A stretch of DNA of 10,740 bases from CAZWKI01 sp964634645 (GTDB lineage: Bacteria > Patescibacteriota > Patescibacteriia > UBA1558 > S5-K13): positions 1-10,740 of the forward strand of contig CAZWKI010000034.1 of NCBI GenBank assembly GCA_964634645.1, given 5' to 3'. This document shows positions 1-6,026 of the stretch, piece after piece. Below the pieces are notes generated by a model. The model worked only from the letters and a program-made list of their open reading frames with translations. It was not told where the DNA came from and did not search any database. How positions within the stretch are numbered: the stretch's first letter is position 1; each line of letters starts with the position of its first letter. The position numbers were made by a program, and so were the translations under genes.

Positions 1-2
1 TT

Positions 3-674
3 GAAAAAAAAGAAAATTTCTTTGAACTAAAAACTCAAAATGGGAAAATTCTTGAATCAAAAACAGTATTGCTTGCAATTGGTACAAAACCAAGAAAATT
101 AAATCTTGAAAGCGAAAAACAATTTCTTGGAAAAGGAATTGCGTATTGTGCAACTTGTGATGGTCCGTTCTTTAAAGAAAAAATTGTTGCTGTGCTTGGC
201 GGGGGAAATAGCGCAATAACTTCTGCTATTTATTTAACAGAAATGGCAAACAAAGTTTATCTTATATATAGGGGTGAAAAATTAAAAGGAGAAATAGCTT
301 GGATAGAACAGGCAAAATCAAACCCAAAAATCAATATAATATATAATACAAATATTATTGAATTTATTGGCGATAAAAAACTAAAAAAAATAAAAATTGA
401 TAATAAGTTTGAAAATTCTAATGAGATTGAACTTGACGGAGTTTTCATTGAAATTGGATCAGAACCAGATCTTGAAATCACAAAAAATCTAAATATTGAA
501 ACAGAAAATAATCATATAAAAGTAAATGCTGACCAATCAACAAGCGTTACTGGCATTTGGGCAAGTGGAGATATCACAAACGGATCAAATCATTTTAGAC
601 AAATTATTACAGCATGCTCAGAGGGTGCTATTGCAAGCGATTCTATTTTTCATTTTTTGCAAAAAAATAAATAA
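3..674 (+). CDS. trxB: Thioredoxin reductase-like FAD/NAD(P)-binding oxidoreductase, C-terminal part (5' end outside window)
   Basis: The reading frame is already open at base 3, so the N-terminal FAD-binding part lies upstream; about 223 codons are visible against a usual total near 310. Family enzymes use FAD and a redox-active CxxC to pass electrons from NAD(P)H to thioredoxin in the cytoplasm. Seen here: a VLLAIGTKP strand before the central domain; the redox site CATCDG (Cys codons at 147 and 156); the dinucleotide-binding loop GGGNSA (198-215); and a C-terminal FAD contact with GIWASGDIT followed by FRQIITACSEGA. The usual NADPH phosphate-binding HRRxxxRA is replaced by YRGEKLKG (about 267-290), so NADPH preference is doubtful. 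The stop lies 8 bases before the CapA-type gene, suggesting co-transcription. The family assignment is firm; the electron donor and true partner are not known. Confidence 0.9.
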   Translation, partial: EKKENFFELKTQNGKILESKTVLLAIGTKPRKLNLESEKQFLGKGIAYCATCDGPFFKEKIVAVLGGGNSAITSAIYLTEMANKVYLIYRGEKLKGEIAWIEQAKSNPKINIIYNTNIIEFIGDKKLKKIKIDNKFENSNEIELDGVFIEIGSEPDLEITKNLNIETENNHIKVNADQSTSVTGIWASGDITNGSNHFRQIITACSEGAIASDSIFHFLQKNK

Positions 675-682
675 TATAAAAA

Positions 683-1789
683 ATGAATATTAAAAAAAAG
701 ATATTGTTTTTATTCCTGGTAATAATTATTGTTATTTTTTCTTTTTTATTTTACAAAACAAGTGCAAGGTCTTTTATAGAATTATTTTCAAAGGAAGAAA
801 ATACAAAAAATAGAACTTTTGAACAAAAAATAACAGACCATATAACTCTAAATAATTTAGAACAAAAAGAAATAGAAGTACAAAAACCTGTTTATATTAT
901 TTTTGTTGGAGACATAATGCTATCTCGCAATGTTGATGCAAAAATAAAAAAATACAAAGACTACAATTATCCATACAAAAATGTAAATGAGTACCTAAAA
1001 ACAGGAGATATTGTCTTTGGAAATCTAGAAACAGCAATTACTCCTGGAAGAGCAATAAAAACTGGTGAAATGACTTTTCGTGCAGACCCTGAAAACGCAA
1101 TTGCGTTAAAAGAAAACGGATTTAGCGTATTATCACTTGCAAATAATCATACTCCTAATTTTGGAGAAAAAGGGCTGAAAGATACTATAAATTATCTTAC
1201 AGAAGCTGGGATTAAATATGTGGGCGCTGGAAATAAAGAAATGGCAGAGGCGCCCGCTACAACGACTGTAAATGGCCTAAAATTCGCTTTTTTGGCCTAC
1301 AATAGTCCAGATGTGGTTCCAAGTAGCTACGAGGCGGACGCAACTCGCTATGGCACAAATTTCATGGACACTCTAAAAATGCAAGAAGCTGTAAAAAAAT
1401 CAAAATTAGACAATGATTTTGTAATAGTTTCAATGCATGCAGGAGTAGAATATAAAAATATTGCAAATAAATATCAGTCTGATTTTGCTCATGCTGCTAT
1501 TGATGCGGGAGCAGAAATGGTGATTGGTCACCATCCTCACGTTGTTCAAAATGTAGAAAAATACAAAGATAAATATATTATTTATAGTTTAGGCAATTTT
1601 ATTTTTGATCAAATGTGGTCACAAAATACAAGAGAAGGAATGATAGCAAAATTTACTTTTGACGAGTCAGGAGTAATAAATACAGAATTCAAGCCAGTTA
1701 TAATTTATGATTACTCCCAACCAAAAATCGTAGAAGGAGAAGATGCGACTAGAATTTTAAGTAAGTTGCAACTTTCAAATATAAAATAA
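683..1789 (+). CDS. CapA/PgsA family metallophosphatase-like protein, membrane-anchored
   Basis: 368 residues. Residues 1-5 are basic and 7-24 form one hydrophobic helix with no obvious cleavage or lipobox site, so it is probably an anchor. A variable linker follows to about residue 69, placing the catalytic domain outside the membrane. The domain (about 70-345) carries the CapA-type calcineurin-like motifs: VGDIML with Asp77, GNLE with Asn114 and Glu116, ANNH with Asn155 and His156, His252 in SMHAG, the HHPH cluster 283-286, and YSLGNFIFDQ with Asn305. Homologues include CapA/PgsA of poly-gamma-glutamate capsule formation, but CapB/CapC partners are absent here, so a capsule role is not supported. 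Other possible roles are surface polymer or phosphoester hydrolysis. It lies between the trxB-like gene and a membrane protein gene with 8-base gaps either side. There is no Shine-Dalgarno sequence. Confidence 0.88.
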   Translation: MNIKKKILFLFLVIIIVIFSFLFYKTSARSFIELFSKEENTKNRTFEQKITDHITLNNLEQKEIEVQKPVYIIFVGDIMLSRNVDAKIKKYKDYNYPYKNVNEYLKTGDIVFGNLETAITPGRAIKTGEMTFRADPENAIALKENGFSVLSLANNHTPNFGEKGLKDTINYLTEAGIKYVGAGNKEMAEAPATTTVNGLKFAFLAYNSPDVVPSSYEADATRYGTNFMDTLKMQEAVKKSKLDNDFVIVSMHAGVEYKNIANKYQSDFAHAAIDAGAEMVIGHHPHVVQNVEKYKDKYIIYSLGNFIFDQMWSQNTREGMIAKFTFDESGVINTEFKPVIIYDYSQPKIVEGEDATRILSKLQLSNIK

Positions 1790-1797
1790 TAAAAACC

Positions 1798-2448
1798 ATG
1801 AAAATTAAAAAAATAATCAACCAGTTAATACTTGTTATTTTTATATTAGTATCTATATTTTTAACATATCTAGTTATAAGGGGACTATATCATAATATTT
1901 TGTATCATGGTTCGAGTGCATTTGGTGGCATTGGTGGCTTACTTTTAATAATGATTACTTTTATTGGGGTTCCCTTTGTAATTATTTTCCTTATTTTTAG
2001 TATAATAAGCAAGTATACAAAAATTTTTTATTTAGTTATTTCTTGTTCGATTTTTTTAATATTAATTTTTGGATATTTAATTTTTCCAATTCATAGAAAT
2101 AATATTAATAATAAAATTTTAGATATAAATAAATTAGTAAAAGAAAAAAACGACATATCTCTGTGTGTTAATATAAAAAAATTATATTGGTTCAAGGAGA
2201 AAACTATACCAAATCAAAAGGCTCAACATGTTAATGCACTAGTCAATTGCATAGAAACAAACGCCCTTTATAATGACAATGCGGACAAATGCTATGAATT
2301 AGATAAATATAATATGGATAAATCAAAATGCGTATATTCGGTAATAAAAAAACGTGCTAAAGATAAAAATGATATAAATATATGCCAGGAATTAGATAAA
2401 TATTCGCCGACTTATTATGGTAAAGAATTATGTATTGAAACTTTTTAA
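1798..2448 (+). CDS. Unrecognised membrane protein with extracytoplasmic cysteine-repeat tail
   Basis: 216 residues, not assigned to a family. There are three hydrophobic helices, at about 7-29, 45-70 and 76-97. Basic residues at the N-terminus and between helices 2 and 3 put the N-terminus inside and the region after residue 98 outside. That tail (about 118 residues) has six cysteines: C123, C151, C165, C178, C196 and C212. It also has short internal repeats. KxKNDIxxC occurs at 115-123 and 188-196, and CxELDKY at 165-171 and 196-202. This suggests repeated helical hairpins, each possibly closed by a disulfide. It is probably the last gene of the run with the trxB-like and CapA-type genes (8-base gap). 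The start ATG follows in-frame stops and is preceded by a lysine-rich N-terminus typical of an inner-membrane insertion signal. The function is unknown. Confidence 0.7.
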   Translation: MKIKKIINQLILVIFILVSIFLTYLVIRGLYHNILYHGSSAFGGIGGLLLIMITFIGVPFVIIFLIFSIISKYTKIFYLVISCSIFLILIFGYLIFPIHRNNINNKILDINKLVKEKNDISLCVNIKKLYWFKEKTIPNQKAQHVNALVNCIETNALYNDNADKCYELDKYNMDKSKCVYSVIKKRAKDKNDINICQELDKYSPTYYGKELCIETF

Positions 2449-2507
2449 AAATTTATAAATTTTAATAAAAAAGGCTAATTTTATTTATTTTTATTTATTT
2501 TACATTC

Positions 2508-2522
2508 TGCTATAATTCCTAC
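2508..2522 (+). promoter_or_regulatory. Extended -10 promoter of rarA, predicted leaderless
   Basis: TG at 2508-2509, one base, then a perfect TATAAT at 2511-2516. The rarA ATG begins at 2523, only six bases after the hexamer. Transcription normally begins about six or seven bases after the -10, so the first transcribed base would be at or next to the A of ATG. No good -35 is seen upstream; the T-rich tract 2477-2500 fills that place. This is consistent with an extended -10 promoter and a leaderless mRNA. Confidence 0.6.
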
Positions 2523-3038
2523 ATGGAAACCTTAAAAACACCACTTGCAGACCGAATGCGGCCTCAAAAATTTGAGGATTTTTTAGGACAAGATGAAATA
2601 CTTGGAAAAGATAAACTTCTTCGTCGTGCCATAGAACAAGATTCAATTCCTTCAATGATTTTTTGGGGGCCACCAGGAAGTGGTAAAACAACTCTTGCCT
2701 CAATTATTGCAAAAATGAGTAAATCAGAATTCAAAGAATTAAGTGCAACTCAAAGTGGTGTGAAAGAATTAAAGGAAATAATGGATGTTGCAATAGAAAA
2801 CAAAAAATCTGAAATAAAAACAATTGTTTTTATTGATGAAATACATCGCTGGAACAAAAAACAACAAGACTCATTACTTCCTCACGTTGAAAAAGGAAAT
2901 ATAATCTTAATAGGTGCAACCACCGAAAATCCAAGCTTTGAAGTAATAAGCGCATTACTATCTCGTTGTCGCGTTTTTGTTTTGAAACAACTTGAAGTTG
3001 AACACATTGAAACAATTAAAAAATGCATTAAAAAATAA
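2523..3038 (+). CDS. rarA: RarA/MgsA-type AAA+ recombination factor, N-terminal part (frame ends at apparent frameshift)
   Basis: 171 residues covering the AAA+ ATPase module of replication-associated recombination protein A, a clamp-loader-like factor that acts at stalled forks and single-stranded DNA gaps. Seen: the family N-terminus LADRMRPQKFEDFLGQ (8-23), Walker A GPPGSGKT (49-56), Walker B IVFIDE (101-106), sensor 1 region GATTENPSF (131-139) and the arginine finger in LLSRCRVF (Arg148). After Ile165 the frame gives KKCIKK and stops, while the family-like continuation is found in the next frame. The two parts together would make about 401 residues, the normal family length. The start is fixed by the conserved N-terminus and the promoter six bases upstream. 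The ATPase part alone lacks the sensor 2 and tetramerisation regions, so if the frameshift is real this piece is probably not functional on its own. Confidence 0.88.
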   Translation: METLKTPLADRMRPQKFEDFLGQDEILGKDKLLRRAIEQDSIPSMIFWGPPGSGKTTLASIIAKMSKSEFKELSATQSGVKELKEIMDVAIENKKSEIKTIVFIDEIHRWNKKQQDSLLPHVEKGNIILIGATTENPSFEVISALLSRCRVFVLKQLEVEHIETIKKCIKK

Positions 3039-3729
3039 AGATAGGGGATTGGGTGATTTAAATCTTAAAATAGACAAAGCTACAATCAATCTTCTTGCTC
3101 AAATGTCAAATGGAGACGCAAGAACAGCTCTTAATGTAATAGAATACGCATCTACGCTTTCAAAAGACAACAAAATCACAAAAGATGAGCTAAGAGAAGC
3201 CTTCCAAAAATCATATTTAATGTATGATAAAAACGGAGAAGAGCATTATAATGTTATTTCAGCGCTTCACAAATCAATGCGTGGAGGAGACGCAAATGCG
3301 AGTATTTATTGGCTTGCTCGCATGTTAGAAGCAGGAGAAGATCCACTCTACATTGCAAGAAGAATCGTAAGATTTGCATCAGAAGATATTGGCCTTTCAA
3401 ATTCTCGCGCACTTGAACAAGCTGTCTCAGCTTATAATGCTTGTCATTTTATTGGGCTTCCTGAGTGCAATGTAATTCTAGCTCAAGCCGTTGTATATAT
3501 GGCAAAATGCAAAAAATCAAATGAACTCTATGTAGCATATCAAAGAGCAGCAAAAGATGTACAAGAATTTGGAAATTTACCAGTTCCACTTCACATAAGA
3601 AATGCCCCTACAAAATTAATGAAAAATCTGGGGTATGGAAAAGATTATAAATATAGTCCTGATTATGATTACAAAGAAGAGCAGACATATCTTCCAGAAA
3701 AATTAAAAAACAAAAAATATATAAAATAA
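2992..3729 (+). CDS. rarA: RarA/MgsA, C-terminal part in the +1 frame (remainder of frameshifted rarA)
   Basis: The frame is open from a formal TTG at 2992, but family-like sequence begins only near 3022-3025 (KNALKNKDRGLG), where it continues the upstream rarA fragment. The first nine or ten codons overlap the other frame and are not meaningful. It contains the sensor 2 region SNGDARTALN and then the helical C-terminal domain with the very conserved SALHKSMRGGDANASIYWLA, LARMLEAGEDPLYIARRIVR and SEDIGLSN, and later PVPLHIRNAPTKLMKNLGYG; this domain forms the tetramer. The end KNKKYIK is close to the usual C-terminus. Independent translation is unlikely: there is no start signal and no ATPase module. 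The most economical reading is one gene, 2523-3729, with one extra base in the A-run 3018-3023 (or 3030-3035), either a real mutation or an assembly homopolymer error. Confidence 0.8.
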   Translation: MKLNTLKQLKNALKNKDRGLGDLNLKIDKATINLLAQMSNGDARTALNVIEYASTLSKDNKITKDELREAFQKSYLMYDKNGEEHYNVISALHKSMRGGDANASIYWLARMLEAGEDPLYIARRIVRFASEDIGLSNSRALEQAVSAYNACHFIGLPECNVILAQAVVYMAKCKKSNELYVAYQRAAKDVQEFGNLPVPLHIRNAPTKLMKNLGYGKDYKYSPDYDYKEEQTYLPEKLKNKKYIK

Positions 3730-3763
3730 ATTTTGGATTATGAATAACAAATTTCTAATAAAT

Positions 3764-3823
3764 TTCAAAATTAAATAATTAATTAATTTATTCATCATTA
3801 AAAATTCAAAATTAAACAATTAA
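3764..3823 (+). repeat. Two near-identical 19-base A+T-rich direct repeats
   Basis: TTCAAAATTAAATAATTAA at 3764-3782 recurs as TTCAAAATTAAACAATTAA at 3805-3823, with 18 of 19 bases identical and a 41-base period. The pair fills most of the 98-base gap between rarA and the HD-domain gene and ends five bases before its ATG. It may be simple low-complexity duplication or a pair of regulatory sites; the sequence alone cannot tell. Confidence 0.55.
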
Positions 3824-3827
3824 ACTT

Positions 3828-4493
3828 ATGCTCACACTAAAACAAGTAAAAGAAAACAAATTTGTTCAAGAATTTATAAATCAATCAGAAAAATATCTAG
3901 ATGCTATTGGTTTTACTGATCACGGAAGAAGACATATAAGCATTGTTTCTGATCGTGCTAGATCGCTTGCAAAATCTATTGGATTATCTGAAAAAGAACA
4001 AGAAATGTGTGCAATAGTTGGCTATTGTCATGATATGGGAAATTTCTTAGGAAGAACAGATCATCATTACTGGAGCGCCATGCTATTTATGCAAACATTT
4101 CTAAAAGAAATAAACGATCCAAAAGAATTATCAATAATAATGCAAGCAATAACATCTCACGATAAGAATGAACTAAAAATTGTAAACGCTGTTTCTGCGG
4201 TACTAATTCTTGCGGATAAATCAGATGTTCATAGAACAAGGGTAAAAACCAAAAAAATAATTGATATAAATAGTGATATTCACGATAGAGTAAATTATGC
4301 TGCAATAAAAAATGATTTTTCTGTAAACAAACAAAAAAAAGAAATAAAACTAAAAATTCAAATTGATACAAAAATTACAAGTCCAATGGATTATTTTGAA
4401 AAATTTATAGAACGTATGACCTTCTGTAAATTAGCAGCAAAATTTTTGGGTTACGACTTCAACCTTATAATAAATAATTTTAAGTTGTCTTAA
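3828..4493 (+). CDS. HD-domain metal-dependent phosphohydrolase
   Basis: 221 residues. HD-superfamily enzymes use paired metal ions held by His and Asp to cleave phosphoesters, often of nucleotides or signalling nucleotides. Seen: DHGRRH (31-36) with His32 and His36, the signature CHDMGN with His68-Asp69, a following DHHYWSA (His79/His80), TSHD (His111-Asp112), and ILADKSDVHRTRV with Asp130, which closes the HD core. After about residue 150 comes a less conserved region with a predicted beta-rich stretch (KEIKLKIQID) and a helical end, not recognised as a known partner domain; no GYP motif is present. The substrate cannot be assigned. It stands alone, with 98 bases upstream containing direct repeats and 202 bases downstream containing a hairpin. 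Confidence 0.82.
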   Translation: MLTLKQVKENKFVQEFINQSEKYLDAIGFTDHGRRHISIVSDRARSLAKSIGLSEKEQEMCAIVGYCHDMGNFLGRTDHHYWSAMLFMQTFLKEINDPKELSIIMQAITSHDKNELKIVNAVSAVLILADKSDVHRTRVKTKKIIDINSDIHDRVNYAAIKNDFSVNKQKKEIKLKIQIDTKITSPMDYFEKFIERMTFCKLAAKFLGYDFNLIINNFKLS

Positions 4494-4581
4494 AAAAACT
4501 AATATAATAATAAATAAAAATAATTCTCTTTGCATTAGTATAATTAGTATAAATTTGTATATTGGCATCGTGTATTGACTT

Positions 4582-4616
4582 TTTAAAAACACTTGTTCCA
4601 TGCAAGTGTCTTTAAA
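4582..4616 (+). terminator. Strong hairpin downstream of the HD gene, possible terminator or structured RNA element
   Basis: Arms 4582-4595 (TTTAAAAACACTTG) and 4603-4616 (CAAGTGTCTTTAAA) pair at 13 of 14 positions with one A-C mismatch, around a 7-base loop TTCCATG. The core ACACTTG/CAAGTGT is perfect. The downstream tract is TTTCTT rather than a clean U-run, and the arm is nearly symmetrical, so it could terminate weakly in either direction. It lies 88 bases after the HD gene stop. Confidence 0.45.
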
Positions 4617-4617
4617 T

Positions 4618-4646
4618 TTCTTAAATACTACATATTGTGGTAAAAT
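4618..4646 (+). promoter_or_regulatory. Candidate extended -10 promoter for the 4696-7019 gene run
   Basis: TG at 4638-4639, one base, then TAAAAT at 4641-4646; a poor -35 candidate TTCTTA sits at 4618-4623 with a 17-base spacer. Transcription would begin near 4653 and give a leader of about 43 bases before the ATG at 4696. It directly follows the hairpin at 4582-4616, a sensible place for a new transcript. A+T-rich background makes chance matches common, so confidence is modest. Confidence 0.35.
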
Positions 4647-4695
4647 AATTAACACATAACAAAATAAAGATTAAAATAAAAAAACCTCAAAAAAA

Positions 4696-5379
4696 ATGAA
4701 AATTTTAACATCCATAACAACTACAAATAAAAATTATATTCAAAAAATAAAAGAACTTGAAAAATTCAAAATAAAAGAAGCTGCGTTATTTTTAACTCTA
4801 TATGCCACGCAAGATGTTAGAAAAAATATATACAAAAACCTTCTAAAATATGGAATAACTTCAATTCCCGTTGTTCATTTAAGAAGCGATATGAAGGAAA
4901 AAGAAATAGAATATCTTATAAAAACATTTAAAACGAAAATGTTTAATACTCACCCAAAAGATCATCTGGGTCTAGAAGATTCAAAAGCAATAAAAAAATA
5001 CAAAAAATTAATATATCTTGAAAATATAGAAATTTGCTCTATAAAATATGAAATAAATGATTTTGCTGGAATATGTTTAGATGTTTCACATCTTCATGAC
5101 TCTATATTAAATAAAAAGGGCTTCCCAAAAGAAACCATAAAAATACTCAAAACTCATAAATGTGGATTTGCGCACATAAGCGCAATCAAAAAGAAGGCCT
5201 TTTTTGACAATTATCAAAAAAAAGCTACTAATGGATCTCATTTTTTTGAAAATGTAAATGAGTTTAATTATATAAAAAAATACAAAAAATATTTACCAAA
5301 ATATCTTGCTCTTGAAGTAGAAAACTCTATTGAAGAACAACTTTTGGCAAAAAAACATATTGAAAAAATTTTAAAATAA
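4696..5379 (+). CDS. Endonuclease IV / xylose isomerase-like TIM-barrel protein
   Basis: 227 residues, shorter than classical endonuclease IV (about 280). The metal-ligand pattern of that superfamily can be followed strand by strand: PVVHLRSD (His61), FNTHP (His86), LIYLEN (Glu109), GICLDVSH with the DxxH pair Asp129/His132, FAHIS (His160), GSHFF (His182) and LALEVEN (Glu207). This order matches a metal-dependent TIM barrel that acts on abasic-site phosphodiesters or on sugars or sugar phosphates. No DNA-binding extension is obvious, so AP endonuclease and sugar isomerase/epimerase activities both remain possible. The next gene, a DEDDh exonuclease only 7 bases away, favours a nucleic-acid role slightly. 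The ATG is preceded by an A-run with CCTC and no Shine-Dalgarno sequence. Confidence 0.65.
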   Translation: MKILTSITTTNKNYIQKIKELEKFKIKEAALFLTLYATQDVRKNIYKNLLKYGITSIPVVHLRSDMKEKEIEYLIKTFKTKMFNTHPKDHLGLEDSKAIKKYKKLIYLENIEICSIKYEINDFAGICLDVSHLHDSILNKKGFPKETIKILKTHKCGFAHISAIKKKAFFDNYQKKATNGSHFFENVNEFNYIKKYKKYLPKYLALEVENSIEEQLLAKKHIEKILK

Positions 5380-5386
5380 ACATAAA

Positions 5387-6022
5387 ATGTACTTATTTTT
5401 TGACACCGAAACAACTGGACTACCCATCAACTGGAATGCGCCTATTTCAGATATTGAAAATTGGCCAAGGTTGGTTCAAATTGCTTGGATGCAATTTGAC
5501 TTGTCTGGAAATGAAATAGCAACAAAGGAATATATAATAAAACCAGAAGATTTTTTTATTCCTCATGATAGTGCAAAGATTCATGGCATATCAACAGAAA
5601 CTGCACTTTTAAATGGTGTAGAATTAAGGGCTGTTTTAAATGAATTTGAAAGAGCACTTAGAGTATCAAACTTTTTAATAGCTCATAATATAAATTTTGA
5701 TTATAAAATTGTCGGGGCTGAATTTTTGAGAAAAAAAATAAATACAAAAATTTCTCAAATTGAAAAAATATGTACAATGGAAAAATCAGCAGATTTTTGT
5801 AAAATTCCTGGAGGAGAATCAAAGCCTTTCAAATTTCCAAAATTATCAGAATTACACTTCAAACTTTTTAATTCTGATTTTAAAGATGCTCACAATGCAA
5901 TGACAGATGTAAAAATATGCGCCAAATGCTTTTTTGCATTACAAAAACTTGGTGTAATAGAAAAACACAATGAAAAAAAAGAAGAAAAAAAACGATCTCT
6001 TACACAAGGAATATTATTTTAA
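5387..6022 (+). CDS. DEDDh 3'-5' exonuclease (DnaQ-like)
   Basis: 211 residues. All three exonuclease motifs are visible: motif I FFDTETTGLP with Asp6 and Glu8, motif II IAHNINFDYKIV with Asp105, and motif III DAHNAMTDV with His169 and Asp174. This makes it the DEDDh type, which removes nucleotides from 3' ends using two metal ions. The conserved KIHGIST (64-70) is also typical of DnaQ-like domains. The domain occupies nearly the whole protein; a charged tail follows (about 193-203, Lys/Glu-rich) ending in QGILF. That end resembles the QxxLF beta-clamp-binding pentapeptide, suggesting tethering to the replication clamp. It may be a proofreading subunit or a stand-alone repair exonuclease; no polymerase gene is in the window. 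It lies 7 bases after the TIM-barrel gene and 4 bases before the preferred rlmN start. Confidence 0.85.
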   Translation: MYLFFDTETTGLPINWNAPISDIENWPRLVQIAWMQFDLSGNEIATKEYIIKPEDFFIPHDSAKIHGISTETALLNGVELRAVLNEFERALRVSNFLIAHNINFDYKIVGAEFLRKKINTKISQIEKICTMEKSADFCKIPGGESKPFKFPKLSELHFKLFNSDFKDAHNAMTDVKICAKCFFALQKLGVIEKHNEKKEEKKRSLTQGILF

Positions 6023-6026
6023 ATTT

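Noticed and set aside
683..1789. Poly-gamma-glutamate capsule operon
   Set aside because: Only a CapA-type domain is present; no CapB ligase or CapC neighbour, and CapA-like proteins are widespread with other or unknown roles.
2448..2463. Perfect 16-base palindrome AAAATTTATAAATTTT after the cysteine-repeat gene, as a terminator or operator
   Set aside because: It contains only A and T, has a negligible loop and weak pairing, and no T-tract follows; such palindromes are expected in this base composition.
4087..4371. Minus-strand open frame inside the HD-domain gene
   Set aside because: It is Leu/Phe-rich antisense of a well-supported gene on the + strand.
4431..4655. Minus-strand open frame across the HD gene end and following gap
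   Set aside because: It overlaps the conserved HD-protein C-terminus, has a hydrophobic low-complexity translation typical of antisense of A-rich DNA, and shows no start signal or recognisable motif.
5970..6026. Longer RlmN start at ATG 5970
   Set aside because: The added residues are a lysine run read from the exonuclease tail in another frame; the ATG at 6027 fits the family N-terminus and operon spacing better.
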